Virus record (IMG/VR): IMGVR_UViG_3300042882_001046
Span: 1 to 64,000 of that record
Length of the DNA: 64,000 bases
Source of the DNA: a virus
Direction: 5' to 3' (one strand)
Translations under genes and position numbers: made by a program
Shown here: positions 8,365 through 17,513 of the stretch, one piece after another
Numbering within the stretch: the stretch's first letter is position 1
How the letters are laid out: each line of letters begins with the position of its first letter
The notes under the pieces: model-generated
Databases searched by the model: none
What the model was told of the DNA's origin: nothing
What the model saw: only the letters and a program-made list of their open reading frames with translations

Positions 8365-9990
8365 ATGATTACAGTAGGATATTCGACAAGGGAAAGTAAA
8401 CCAGAATTTATTGATTACTTAAAAAAAAGTTCTGGGTTTAAAAAGATTGACGTTATTGAAAAAGTTAATGACGGTAATAAATCTTTATCTCAAGTTTATA
8501 ATGAAATATTGTCGGAAGCTAAAACTGACATTGTTGTTCTTTGTCATGACGACATTTACTTTGATACAAATTCATGGTACAGTAAGTTAATCAAACATTT
8601 TGAAGCCAGTGATTTTGGAATTATAGGAATGGCTGGAACCACATTAATGCCATCAACAGGAATGTGGTGGCAAGACAGAAAAAAAATGGTTGGTATAGTA
8701 AACCACGAAAGTGGTGGAAAAAAATGGGAATCAAAATATGCACCATCTGTCGGAAATTCAATAATAGAAACCGTTATAGTTGACGGTTTGTTTATTGCAA
8801 TACACAAACAAAGAATCAAAAAACAATTCAATGAAGAATTTAAAGGATTCCATTTTTATGATATTCCATTTTGTTTTGAAAATCATTTAGAGGGGGTTAA
8901 GGTTGGTGTTATAACTAATATCAGAATTACTCACAAATCTATTGGACAAACAAATCAACAATGGGAAGAAAATAGAAAACTTTTTGAAGAAAAATACAAA
9001 TCAAATCTCCCTATAAAACTACCTTTCGACCCGAAGAAAAGAATCAAAGTTTTATTAAGTTGTTTGTTCTTCAGGACTTTTACTGGTTCAGAGCTTTACG
9101 TTTATGAACTTGCCAAAAATTTAATGAAACAAAACTGTGACGTTACTGTCCTATCTCAAATAGGAGGCCCGTTAACAGATATGGCAAAAAGACAAGGTAT
9201 TAAATGTCTACCATTTGAGCAATCTCCAGGATTTAAACTTGGCGATGGTAAGTGGGGAATGAACACCGACAAAGGGTTTCAACCATCACAACCAAACGTA
9301 ATGTATCGTGTATCCGAAGTTGATTTTGATGTTATACATATGCAACACAAACCAATTGCGGAAAGAATGATTCAATTTTACCCTGAAATAGATAAAGTGT
9401 ATTCTATACATTCTGAAGTAATCGAATTAGAAGACCCGATTAAACACGACTCAATTAAAAAATACATCGCAATCAGACCAGAAATTAAAGAACATATTAT
9501 TAATAAGTTTGAAATTCCTAAAGAAATGATTGAAGTTATCTATAATCCAATAGATAATGAAAAATTTAAATCCAAGCAAGTTAAAGAAGAAAACTATGTG
9601 TTATTTGTTGGAACCATAGATTACTTAAGAAAAGAAACAATTATGGATTTAATTGACTATACAAGTGAAAATAACAAAGAATTATGGTTAGTTGGTGAAG
9701 ATAAATCAAATTATCTTCCCGCAATTCTAACTAACTCTCACGTTAAACATTTTCCACCAACATGGAATGTTGAACCTTACGTACAAAAATGTTCTGAAAC
9801 CGCAGGGATACAATTAGGAAGAACAACCATTGAAGGATGGATGTGCGGTAAACCAAGTTGGATTTATAAAGTTGATTCTGGTGGGTTTATTTTATCTAAA
9901 GAAAAATTCAACCCTCCGTCCGACATTGAAAAATATTACGCATCAAATGTTGCGTCACAAATAAAAGAAGAATATAAAAAAGTTTTATAA
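8365..9990 (+). CDS. Two-domain glycosyltransferase (GT2-like plus GT4-like)
   Basis: 541 residues that look like two enzymes fused. Residues 1-215 are a GT-A/GT2-type domain: YSTRESKPEF start, acidic metal-site candidate LCHDDIYFD at ~52-60, and a CFENHLEG / TNIRITHKSIGQ end. Residues ~225-541 are GT-B: IKVLLSCLFFRTFTGSELYVYELAK, then YVLFVGTIDYLRKE for the donor domain and GRTTIEGWMCGKP as the acid-rich donor-binding segment. A bifunctional enzyme adding two sugars in sequence is the simplest reading. It precedes the NAD synthetase gene with a one-base overlap. Confidence 0.8.
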   Translation: MITVGYSTRESKPEFIDYLKKSSGFKKIDVIEKVNDGNKSLSQVYNEILSEAKTDIVVLCHDDIYFDTNSWYSKLIKHFEASDFGIIGMAGTTLMPSTGMWWQDRKKMVGIVNHESGGKKWESKYAPSVGNSIIETVIVDGLFIAIHKQRIKKQFNEEFKGFHFYDIPFCFENHLEGVKVGVITNIRITHKSIGQTNQQWEENRKLFEEKYKSNLPIKLPFDPKKRIKVLLSCLFFRTFTGSELYVYELAKNLMKQNCDVTVLSQIGGPLTDMAKRQGIKCLPFEQSPGFKLGDGKWGMNTDKGFQPSQPNVMYRVSEVDFDVIHMQHKPIAERMIQFYPEIDKVYSIHSEVIELEDPIKHDSIKKYIAIRPEIKEHIINKFEIPKEMIEVIYNPIDNEKFKSKQVKEENYVLFVGTIDYLRKETIMDLIDYTSENNKELWLVGEDKSNYLPAILTNSHVKHFPPTWNVEPYVQKCSETAGIQLGRTTIEGWMCGKPSWIYKVDSGGFILSKEKFNPPSDIEKYYASNVASQIKEEYKKVL

Positions 9991-10784
9991 TGAACCGAAT
10001 TATTGATTATGAAAATTTATCAAATCAAATACAAACTTGGGTACAAAACTACGTTGAAGAAAACAATATAAAAACATTAGTAGTTGGTGTTTCAGGTGGA
10101 ATTGATTCTGCAGTAGTGTCAACATTATGTGCTAAAACAGGAATACCAACCATAGTTGTTGGAATGCCGTTAAACTCAACCCCAAAAAATACCGAGCTTT
10201 CAGAAAAACATATTTCTGAATTATCATCGAAGTATAAACAAAATGTTATTGGTCTACACGTTGACCTATCAAAAACATTTGAAGAATTTAAATCTCACCC
10301 TGTTTTCCGTAAAGATTATAATTCTGAATTAGGATTTGCTAACACCAAATCAAGATTAAGAATGATTACTTTATATCAAATTGCATCATCTAAAGGAGGT
10401 ATCGTTGTTGGTACTGGAAATAAAGTTGAGGATTTTGGTGTTGGTTTTTATACAAAATATGGCGACGGTGGTGTAGACATTTCTCCAATTGCCGACCTAT
10501 ACAAAACAGAGGTTAGAAACTTAGGTCGTTATTTAGGGGTTTGTGAAGAAATAGTCAACGCCGAACCAACGGATGGGTTATGGGATGACAACCGAGTTGA
10601 TGAAACCCAAATTGGAGCGACATATGAAGAACTTGAATGGGCTATGGAGTATGGTGTGGATAAGTTATCATACAGTGAAAAAGAATACAATATTGTAGAA
10701 ATTTATTTAAACTTTAATAAAAAGAATAAACACAAAATGGTATCCATACCAGTTTTTGATTTAAAAGAGAACGAAATTATATGA
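9990..10784 (+). CDS. nadE: NAD synthetase, ammonia-type
   Basis: 264 residues, the length of the ammonia-dependent form, with no glutaminase domain. It has the ATP-pyrophosphatase loop SGGIDSAV (35-42), GTGNKVEDFGVGFYTKYGDGG (~143-163), which matches the NaAD/ATP site, and PIADLYKTEV (~167-176). It amidates nicotinic acid adenine dinucleotide to NAD. Neighbouring genes encode NAD-using sugar enzymes (10781, 19265, 22752), so NAD supply for glycan building is one explanation; restoring NAD depleted by host defence is another. It overlaps the next gene by 4 nt. Confidence 0.9.
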   Translation: MNRIIDYENLSNQIQTWVQNYVEENNIKTLVVGVSGGIDSAVVSTLCAKTGIPTIVVGMPLNSTPKNTELSEKHISELSSKYKQNVIGLHVDLSKTFEEFKSHPVFRKDYNSELGFANTKSRLRMITLYQIASSKGGIVVGTGNKVEDFGVGFYTKYGDGGVDISPIADLYKTEVRNLGRYLGVCEEIVNAEPTDGLWDDNRVDETQIGATYEELEWAMEYGVDKLSYSEKEYNIVEIYLNFNKKNKHKMVSIPVFDLKENEII

Positions 10785-11941
10785 AAATAGGAGTTATTGG
10801 TGCGGGAAGGCTAGGATTAACTTTTGCACTTCTTTGTGAAAAGGCGGGTTATTCTGTAATAGTATCTGATAAAAGAGAGGATTACGTATACAATTTAAAC
10901 AAAGGTATTTGTGACACTAACGAACCTTTAATACAAAAAATGTTATTTGAAGTTTATGAGTTTAGTGCAACAACAAATAATATTGAAATTATTGAGAATT
11001 GTGATGTTATATTCACATTTGTTGCAACTCCATCAACAACTGACGGAAGTTATGATACATCCGCAGTGTTTGAAGTTGCCAATGATTTTTACGAAGCATC
11101 TAAATTAGAGATACCAATATTCAATAAAAAATTTATAGTTGGATGCACAACCAATCCTGGAGATGTTGAGCAAATTCAGAAAAAACTTTCTATGTTCAGT
11201 ATACAGGTTGCGTATAACCCAGAGTTTATCGCTCAAGGGGAAATAGTAAAAGGTCTTGAAGAATCGGACATAGTTTTGATAGGTACTGAATATCAAGAAC
11301 TTGCTAACGAATTAATTCAAATTTATGGTAAAGTACAGACTACACCCGTCAATGCTCATGTAATGTCTTGTAAAGCCGCGGAAATTACTAAAATAGGTAT
11401 TAACTGTTTTTTAACAACTAAAATTAGTTATGCAAATATGATGGGTGACATTCTAACAAAATCAAATTTAGAGTATGAAATTGACTCAGTATTAAACGCA
11501 ATTGGTGGTGACACAAGAGTTGGTAAAAAATACATGAAATATGGTTTTGGGTTTGGTGGACCTTGTCTGCCAAGAGATAATAGGGCGTTAGGACACTACG
11601 CTAAAGAACTTGGAATGGAGTTAAACTTACCTTTAACTGTAGATGAATTTAATAAAGAACACTCTTTGTTTTTGAAAAACATTTTCATTAAACAAAACCC
11701 AGATAAGACTATCCCATTTGTTATGAATTACGTAACCTATAAAAGGGGCACCGATATTTTAGAAGAGTCTCAACAATTTAAATTATGTTTAGACCTATTA
11801 GAAGAAGGGTATTATTTGAATGTTATTGAAATTGACCCAGTGGTTAAACAACTATCCGACCTAAGTGAAAAATACAATGGTAAACTTAAGTTCTATAAAC
11901 CAGGCACAACCCCTGAAGGGTTTGTTATTAATTTACAATGA
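10781..11941 (+). CDS. Nucleotide-sugar dehydrogenase (UDP-glucose 6-dehydrogenase type)
   Basis: 386 residues with the three-part build of this family. The Rossmann start is IGVIGAGRLGLTFA (3-16). Central motifs are VATPST, YNPEFIAQGEI and the catalytic-Lys region SCKAAEITKIGINCF. The catalytic Cys lies in GFGFGGPCLPRDN (~257-269). The C-terminal UDP-binding domain ends the protein. It oxidises the C6 alcohol of a nucleotide sugar to a carboxylate with two NAD. Substrate (UDP-Glc, UDP-GlcNAc/ManNAc or GDP-Man) cannot be fixed from motifs. Coupled to nadE by a 4-nt overlap. Confidence 0.88.
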   Translation: MKIGVIGAGRLGLTFALLCEKAGYSVIVSDKREDYVYNLNKGICDTNEPLIQKMLFEVYEFSATTNNIEIIENCDVIFTFVATPSTTDGSYDTSAVFEVANDFYEASKLEIPIFNKKFIVGCTTNPGDVEQIQKKLSMFSIQVAYNPEFIAQGEIVKGLEESDIVLIGTEYQELANELIQIYGKVQTTPVNAHVMSCKAAEITKIGINCFLTTKISYANMMGDILTKSNLEYEIDSVLNAIGGDTRVGKKYMKYGFGFGGPCLPRDNRALGHYAKELGMELNLPLTVDEFNKEHSLFLKNIFIKQNPDKTIPFVMNYVTYKRGTDILEESQQFKLCLDLLEEGYYLNVIEIDPVVKQLSDLSEKYNGKLKFYKPGTTPEGFVINLQ

Positions 11942-12666
11942 TAAAATTTGTTGTTTGCGTTTGGAACGCAGAAAAGTATATTAAAAATTGCATTAGAACT
12001 TTAAAGTCTCAACAAGACACAAATTTTAAAGTTTATATTATTGATGACGTATCTACTGACACTTCGGTAGATGTAATTAAATCTTTAATTCAAGAGGACG
12101 AAAGATTTAATTTAATCATTAATGAAGAAAAAAAATTCAAACTAAAAAACCTTGATGAGTTAATCACCACTTTTGATGATGAAGATATTGTTATTGAATT
12201 AGATGGGGATGATTTTTTATTGAATTCAAATGTTGTTGGGGATATTCGTAAAGTATATTCCGACAAAAAGGTTTGGTTAACCAACGGGTCTTTTATGTAT
12301 ACAAACGGTGACTCAGGTTTTTCACAAAAATGCAACCCAAACACAGTACGTAAAGACGCATTTAGATTTTCTCACCTAAGAACTTGGAAATCGTTTCTTT
12401 GGAAATCAATCCCAAAGAATTATTTAAAAGACGATAATGGAGAATACTTCAAATCCGCCGCGGATGTTGCATACACCTTTTCGCTTTTAGAATTAGCAGG
12501 TGAAGAAAATTATAGATTCTTACCCGAATTGTATTATGTTTATAATGCAGAATCACCATACAATGACCACAAACCAGGTAGTGCTACTGGAGGAGGTCAT
12601 CAAGAACAGGAAAGATGTGCGAACATAATCAGAAATAAAACAAAATTAAACAAGTTAATTAGATGA
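11938..12666 (+). CDS. Family 2 glycosyltransferase
   Basis: 242 residues with the GT-A start FVVCVWNAEKYIKNCIRTL and VYIIDDVSTDTSVDVI, followed by the metal-binding segment IVIELDGDDFLL (~82-93). This is a standard inverting GT2 fold that uses a nucleotide-diphospho-sugar. There are no membrane helices, so it acts in the cytoplasm. It overlaps both neighbours by 4 nt. The acceptor is unknown. Confidence 0.87.
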   Translation: MIKFVVCVWNAEKYIKNCIRTLKSQQDTNFKVYIIDDVSTDTSVDVIKSLIQEDERFNLIINEEKKFKLKNLDELITTFDDEDIVIELDGDDFLLNSNVVGDIRKVYSDKKVWLTNGSFMYTNGDSGFSQKCNPNTVRKDAFRFSHLRTWKSFLWKSIPKNYLKDDNGEYFKSAADVAYTFSLLELAGEENYRFLPELYYVYNAESPYNDHKPGSATGGGHQEQERCANIIRNKTKLNKLIR

Positions 12667-13472
12667 GTAACTTAATATCATGTAATTTAATGGGAGGATT
12701 GGGTAATCAGATTTTTCAAGCCGCTCACGCAATTGCACAAGGAATTACACATAACAGAGAAGTGGTATTTGTACCAAGGTCTTGGACTCCAATGCAAGGT
12801 AGACAAACTGAAAACTACCTAAAAAACATTTTCAGAAATATGAAATTTGTTGATAATATAGATGGATTTGAAAAAGTTAGCGAAGGTCCTTGGGAATACA
12901 TTGATGTGTTTGTTAAAGAAGGGAATACCGTTTTTGACGGATACTTTCAAAGTTCAAAAAACTTCTTAGGTCATGATGATAGAATCAGAAACATATTCTC
13001 ACCTACAGAAGAATTCATAAGTGAAATGATGGAAAAACACCCTGAATTAAAACAAGAAAATACACTGTCTGTTCACATTAGAAGAGGTGATTGTTTTATG
13101 AATCCTGATATCCACCCAATCGCAACTGAAAAATATATTGAGAGAGCCGTTAAAGAAATCGGAGAATATTCTCACGTTTTTGTTTTCAGTGATGACAAAG
13201 AATGGGTAAAACAAAACCTTAAGTTTGAAAACGTAACTTACGTTGAGGATGAAGATTATAAAGAAATGTGGTTGATGTCGTTGTGTAAAAACAACATTAT
13301 TGTTAACTCCACATTTTCATGGTGGGGAAGTTTCTTAAATAAAACCCCTAATAAAAAAATAGTAGCACCTTCAATATGGTTTGGACCAAGGGGACCAAGA
13401 AATTATAAAGATATTTATGAACCATACTGGACTGTTTTAGAAGTTAAATACGAAGACGGATGGTTAAATTAA
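12663..13472 (+). CDS. GT11 fucosyltransferase-like (alpha-1,2 type)
   Basis: 269 residues. It begins with the GT11 signature MGGLGNQIFQ (10-19), carries the donor motif HIRRGD (138-143), and has the later STFSWWGSFLN segment (~218-228) typical of alpha-1,2-fucosyltransferases. These enzymes use GDP-L-fucose; closely related donors such as GDP-L-galactose can also be used by some members. The full-length cytosolic form has no membrane anchor, as in bacteria. A GDP-mannose 3,5-epimerase gene in the same operon (22752) could supply the L-galactose donor. Confidence 0.9.
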   Translation: MSNLISCNLMGGLGNQIFQAAHAIAQGITHNREVVFVPRSWTPMQGRQTENYLKNIFRNMKFVDNIDGFEKVSEGPWEYIDVFVKEGNTVFDGYFQSSKNFLGHDDRIRNIFSPTEEFISEMMEKHPELKQENTLSVHIRRGDCFMNPDIHPIATEKYIERAVKEIGEYSHVFVFSDDKEWVKQNLKFENVTYVEDEDYKEMWLMSLCKNNIIVNSTFSWWGSFLNKTPNKKIVAPSIWFGPRGPRNYKDIYEPYWTVLEVKYEDGWLN

Positions 13473-14278
13473 ACATGTTATCAAGGAACTTTGCTCACGA
13501 CAAAGGTTCTACAGCAAACAAAGCACCTCAATTGATTGAATGGTGTTTTAATAGTTACGACAACCCAATTTCAGTATATTTGGATAACGACCTATTCAAG
13601 GGAATCGAAGACCATAAAGTTGACAATGGTGCAAAGAAAAAATTCCTTTGGGTTATTGAATCAAGAAAGTTTGACGGTGGAGCAATTGATAACATCAAAT
13701 CAAATTTAGATGATGTACTTAACACATTTGAACAGATTTGGACTCACAATGACGAATTACTTTCATTACATCCGAAGTTCAAATGGACACCAGCTTACGG
13801 TAGTTATATCAAAGATTTTGGTATTCACCCAAAAACAAAGATGGCGTCTATGATTACATCTAATAAAAGATGGACTCGTCAACACGAAATCAGACACGAT
13901 TTTGCAATGAACAACATTGATAAGATTGATGTATTCGGTAGAGGTATTAAAGAAATACCAAACAAAGAGGTTGGGTTGAAAGATTATATGTTTTCATTCG
14001 CGGTTGAGAACGATACATATGATACCTACTTTACTGAAAAAATATTGGATTGCTTTGCAACAGGAACTATACCAGTTTATATGGGAACGAAGAAAGTTGT
14101 AGAATATTTTAACCCTGATGGGATAATATTTTTTGACGGTACGTTTGACCTTTCTAAACTAACGGAAGAGTTGTATCAGTCAAAAATGGACGCAATCAAA
14201 GACAACTACGATAGAGTTCAAAAGTATAGTGTGTTGGATGATTGGATTTTTGAAAACTATTTAAAAGAATATGTCTAA
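13460..14278 (+). CDS. GT10 fucosyltransferase-like (alpha-1,3/1,4 type)
   Basis: 272 residues. The C-terminal half has the GT10 donor-site pattern: SFAVENDTYDTYFTEKILDCF followed by TGTIPVYMG and a PDGIIFFD segment (roughly 170-220). This closely follows the bacterial alpha-1,3-fucosyltransferase motif. The N-terminal acceptor domain is short. It overlaps the GT11 gene by 13 nt and the next gene by 8 nt. Having GT11 and GT10 side by side suggests a branched, Lewis-like or L-Gal-bearing glycan, though linkage is inferred. Confidence 0.85.
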   Translation: MVKLNMLSRNFAHDKGSTANKAPQLIEWCFNSYDNPISVYLDNDLFKGIEDHKVDNGAKKKFLWVIESRKFDGGAIDNIKSNLDDVLNTFEQIWTHNDELLSLHPKFKWTPAYGSYIKDFGIHPKTKMASMITSNKRWTRQHEIRHDFAMNNIDKIDVFGRGIKEIPNKEVGLKDYMFSFAVENDTYDTYFTEKILDCFATGTIPVYMGTKKVVEYFNPDGIIFFDGTFDLSKLTEELYQSKMDAIKDNYDRVQKYSVLDDWIFENYLKEYV

Positions 14279-14975
14279 AATTTGTTTGATAAGGCAACCC
14301 GCTGGAATTGGTGATATTTTTTTCACACAAAAAATAGCTAAGGATTATATCTCAAAAGGATATCTTGTGATATGGCCAGTAATCCCTCAGTTTGAGTTCA
14401 TTAAAGATTATATCAAAATTGATAATTTAATCTTCGTGAATGAAAATGCAGATTTTCCACACAGAAATATCTACATGGAAGGTTATTCTAAACCTATGAT
14501 GATTAACGTAAATGATGTTTATTTACCTATTCAACATTTCGATAGACATTATAACGGTCCTGTAATGCACGCTAAGTATAAATTACTTGATATTGATTTT
14601 AGTGACTGGGTTGAACATTTCACGTTTGAAAGAAATTTGGAGAGAGAACAAAAGTTAATTGACCATTTTGGTGTTAACGATAAAGAATTTGTTTTTGTTA
14701 ATAGAATGTTTGGGTCTCCGCCAGATTCTAAACCTTGTCCACACATGGGTGAATATGAAAACTCTGTAGAGATGTCGTATCTTGGGTGGGACAACCTATT
14801 TGATTGGATAGGATTGTTATTAAAAGCCAAACATATCTATACGGTTGAAACTTCGATATTGTACATCATAAATAAACTAGGATTGAAAAACGTAACCGTT
14901 TATTCAAGGCACAATCCTCCGAGTTTTCATCAGGTGGAACATATGTTTGATAAAGATTTAACTTATATAAAATGA
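14271..14975 (+). CDS. GT9/heptosyltransferase-like protein
   Basis: 234 residues. The start ICLIRQPAGIGDIFFTQKIA resembles the GxGD entry of ADP-heptose transferases (GT9), and a late segment AKHIYTVETSILYIINKLGL resembles the donor-domain region where GT9 enzymes carry a conserved Asp/Ser. It is shorter than full GT-B enzymes (usually ~320-350), so it may be a reduced form or a binding protein. It overlaps the next gene by 4 nt. The family call is moderate. Confidence 0.6.
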   Translation: MSKICLIRQPAGIGDIFFTQKIAKDYISKGYLVIWPVIPQFEFIKDYIKIDNLIFVNENADFPHRNIYMEGYSKPMMINVNDVYLPIQHFDRHYNGPVMHAKYKLLDIDFSDWVEHFTFERNLEREQKLIDHFGVNDKEFVFVNRMFGSPPDSKPCPHMGEYENSVEMSYLGWDNLFDWIGLLLKAKHIYTVETSILYIINKLGLKNVTVYSRHNPPSFHQVEHMFDKDLTYIK

Positions 14976-15355
14976 TTTACGTACCAGTTAGTGTTGGAGA
15001 ATTAATTGACAAATTATCAATCCTACACGTAAAAAAAACAAAAATAACTAACGAAGAAAAGTTAGTTTTAGTAAATAAAGAATTTGAACTATTGTATAAT
15101 TTATCCTCAATTTATTTAGATAGTCCAGACATTGAAGCATTGTATCACCAGTTATGTGATATTAATGAAAAATTGTGGGATGTTGAAGATAGATTAAGAG
15201 TCATTGAAACTGAAAAAAGATTTGAAGGTGAATTTATAGACCAAGCAAGAAAAGTATATTTCACAAACGATGAAAGATTCAGATTAAAGAATGAAATTAA
15301 CGCAATCACCGATTCTGAAATTAGAGAGGTGAAAGAATATGTAAAATACCAATAA
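14972..15355 (+). CDS. DUF6165-like small protein
   Basis: 127 residues. The start VPVSVGELIDKLSILHVKK and a body of charged helices match my recollection of the DUF6165 family, small proteins that commonly sit next to glycosyltransferase genes in surface-glycan clusters. No catalytic motif is visible. It is separated from the next gene by a single base (TAA-T-ATG). Biochemical role unknown. Confidence 0.65.
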   Translation: MIYVPVSVGELIDKLSILHVKKTKITNEEKLVLVNKEFELLYNLSSIYLDSPDIEALYHQLCDINEKLWDVEDRLRVIETEKRFEGEFIDQARKVYFTNDERFRLKNEINAITDSEIREVKEYVKYQ

Positions 15356-15356
15356 T

Positions 15357-16028
15357 ATGATACACAACATTAAAGAAGCATTAAAAAATTATTTTGAAGA
15401 CGAAAGTTTGATTAACCCTGAAGGAACCCCTGGTTCTGAAACAGGTTACCCAGAAAGAAACGTCAGTTGGATGAAAGAAAATTTAATTCCAAAAATTAAA
15501 AACTTAATAGATAAAAATGTTAATAAGAATTGTTTAGACGTTGGATGTGCTCAAGGATATTTCACCAGAGTTTTAAGTGAAACTTTTGATAAGACTTATG
15601 GAATCGATTTATCTAATAATAGAATTAATTATGCTAAACAATATGAGACTGAAAATTTAAAATTTATTCAATCGGACTTAACTGAAAGTTTTGAAAATAA
15701 GTTTCCAATTAAATTTGATTTCATGTTTACGAACGCAGTCCTTCCTCACATACCTTTAGAATTTAAGTCAGATGTTTTTAAAAATTTAGCGGAAGTGGCA
15801 AATCCAGGATGTATTTTTGTGATGTATGATGGAATGTTAAATGACGATAATAAACATAAACATGACGGGAACGAACAAGCTAATTTTGAAAATTGGAACG
15901 GTAGAGAAATAATTAGAGTTGTTTTTATAAGTGAAAAATGGATACGTGAAAATGCGACGGATTGGGAAATCGTACAAATTACTAACGTTGGTCACGCAAC
16001 TGAAGAAATAATATTAAAAAGAAAATAA
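15357..16028 (+). CDS. Class I SAM-dependent methyltransferase
   Basis: 223 residues. SAM-binding motif I is CLDVGCAQGYFTRVL (~59-73), motif II GIDLSNNRINYA (~82-93), and the post-motif QSDLTESF and FDFMFTNAVLPHI are present. It is expected to methylate a small molecule or sugar intermediate. Its place between DUF6165 and an FkbM-type gene suggests a sugar hydroxyl or carboxyl as target, but substrate cannot be read. Confidence 0.82.
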   Translation: MIHNIKEALKNYFEDESLINPEGTPGSETGYPERNVSWMKENLIPKIKNLIDKNVNKNCLDVGCAQGYFTRVLSETFDKTYGIDLSNNRINYAKQYETENLKFIQSDLTESFENKFPIKFDFMFTNAVLPHIPLEFKSDVFKNLAEVANPGCIFVMYDGMLNDDNKHKHDGNEQANFENWNGREIIRVVFISEKWIRENATDWEIVQITNVGHATEEIILKRK

Positions 16029-16029
16029 C

Positions 16030-16683
16030 ATGAGCTTATTTGGAGCGTTTTGGGATAAAGACCCCAATCCAGTTGGAACTGAAAATTTTGGAAACAATAA
16101 AGGTTTGTTTCATAATTTAGATTGGACACCTAAAGGTGTTTTACATATTGGTGCTTGGGATGCTTGGGAAGCAAAACAATACTCTCATTATTGTGGTGAT
16201 AATTCTATTTTCTTGGAGGCGAACCCAAATTCGTACCAAAGGTTTAAAAATGAGATTGAACAGTTTGGTCAAAAGATATACAACTTAGCTGCATGGAATG
16301 AAGACGATTTGGAAATGAATCTTTATTGTCCGTCATCAAATCCTGATTCAAGTTCACTAATAGAACAAAGTGGTAATATTGTTAAAACAAAAACAATAAC
16401 AATTAAAACCTTGTTTGAAAGAGAAAGGTTTGATTTCAAAAACTACGATTTATTAAACATAGATACTGAAGGTGCTGAATTACAGGTATTAGAGGGTATT
16501 GGAGATGAGATTAAAAATTTTACCTACATTATTATTGAAGTATCCGATTTAGGGTCTGACTTTGATAGAAAGGTAAACGAATACATAGTTTCAAAAGGAT
16601 TTGAGTTTATTAAAGACAGTACTCACCATAGAAGTTCGGTGACAGGTAAAATGTTTTGTGATAAATTATATAAGAAAATTTAA
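16030..16683 (+). CDS. FkbM-type methyltransferase
   Basis: 217 residues. The N-terminal half has VLHIGAWDAWEA and SIFLEANPNSYQRF, which fit the FkbM motif I/II order, and the middle carries the family hallmark LLNIDTEGAELQVLEGIG (~140-157). FkbM enzymes O-methylate sugars and polyketides. It lies in the glycan operon and its TAA overlaps the next ATG by one base. Sugar O-methylation is the natural inference. Confidence 0.85.
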   Translation: MSLFGAFWDKDPNPVGTENFGNNKGLFHNLDWTPKGVLHIGAWDAWEAKQYSHYCGDNSIFLEANPNSYQRFKNEIEQFGQKIYNLAAWNEDDLEMNLYCPSSNPDSSSLIEQSGNIVKTKTITIKTLFERERFDFKNYDLLNIDTEGAELQVLEGIGDEIKNFTYIIIEVSDLGSDFDRKVNEYIVSKGFEFIKDSTHHRSSVTGKMFCDKLYKKI

Positions 16684-17513
16684 TGAAGAGTTCTGTTGTA
16701 CTATCATCAAGAAACGATAACTATGGTGGAAATTTACATAAAAGAACCACCATGGCATTAACCTCCCTGATTGAAAATCATGATGAGGTTATTTTTGTTG
16801 ATTGGAAGACCGTTAATGGTGAAGGTGTTATTTCAAACATAAAACATAATATACCCCACACAGGTAAATTAAAACACATACAAGTTCCAAAAGAACTATT
16901 AAAAGAAAAGTACCCCGAACTTAATCAATATAACATGATTGAATCAATCAGTCGTAATGTAGGGGTTAGACGAGCTCAGAATGACTTTATTGTATCTACT
17001 AACATAGACATAGTGACAACTCCACTGGATTTTAATACTCTTGACACAGGTTCGTTTTATACAGTACAAAGAAGGGACGTGGATGAAAAACTTCATTTAT
17101 CATTCAACGATTATCAATCACTATATAATCACCTTAATAGTCGTAGAGATTCATTTAGGGCTAAAGAACTATTTGAAAGTGAAAACGACCGTTGGTCTTT
17201 AATTAATTGTTGTGGAGATTATCAGATTGGACATAGAGATATTTGGTTTAAAATGAAAGGGTTTGAAGAATCAGTTTTATTTGGATGTGGTATTGACACA
17301 AACGTAATGAAGAAATCGTCATTCTATTCAGACATTAAAATTTTAGACCATTACATTTTTCATTTAAATCACGGTAAAGGTGGCGATAGAGATGAGGACG
17401 AATCAGTTCCTCCAATGTCTGACCAAAACGAAATTATTCGAGATTTCACACAAACCTCTAATTCAGAAAATTGGGGTATGTATAACGAAGATTTACCAAT
17501 AGAAATTATATGA
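16683..17513 (+). CDS. GT-A glycosyltransferase-like protein
   Basis: 276 residues. The start SSVVLSSRNDNYGGN and ISRNVGVRRAQNDFIVSTNIDIV (~80-103) fit a GT2/GT-A fold in which NID replaces the usual DxD. A second conserved block, NCCGDYQIGHRDIWFKMKGF, matches the galactosyltransferase-like C-terminal region, and a metal-binding His follows in FHLNHGKGG. Role: sugar transfer to a glycan. It overlaps the downstream NeuD-type gene by 4 nt. Confidence 0.75.
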   Translation: MKSSVVLSSRNDNYGGNLHKRTTMALTSLIENHDEVIFVDWKTVNGEGVISNIKHNIPHTGKLKHIQVPKELLKEKYPELNQYNMIESISRNVGVRRAQNDFIVSTNIDIVTTPLDFNTLDTGSFYTVQRRDVDEKLHLSFNDYQSLYNHLNSRRDSFRAKELFESENDRWSLINCCGDYQIGHRDIWFKMKGFEESVLFGCGIDTNVMKKSSFYSDIKILDHYIFHLNHGKGGDRDEDESVPPMSDQNEIIRDFTQTSNSENWGMYNEDLPIEII

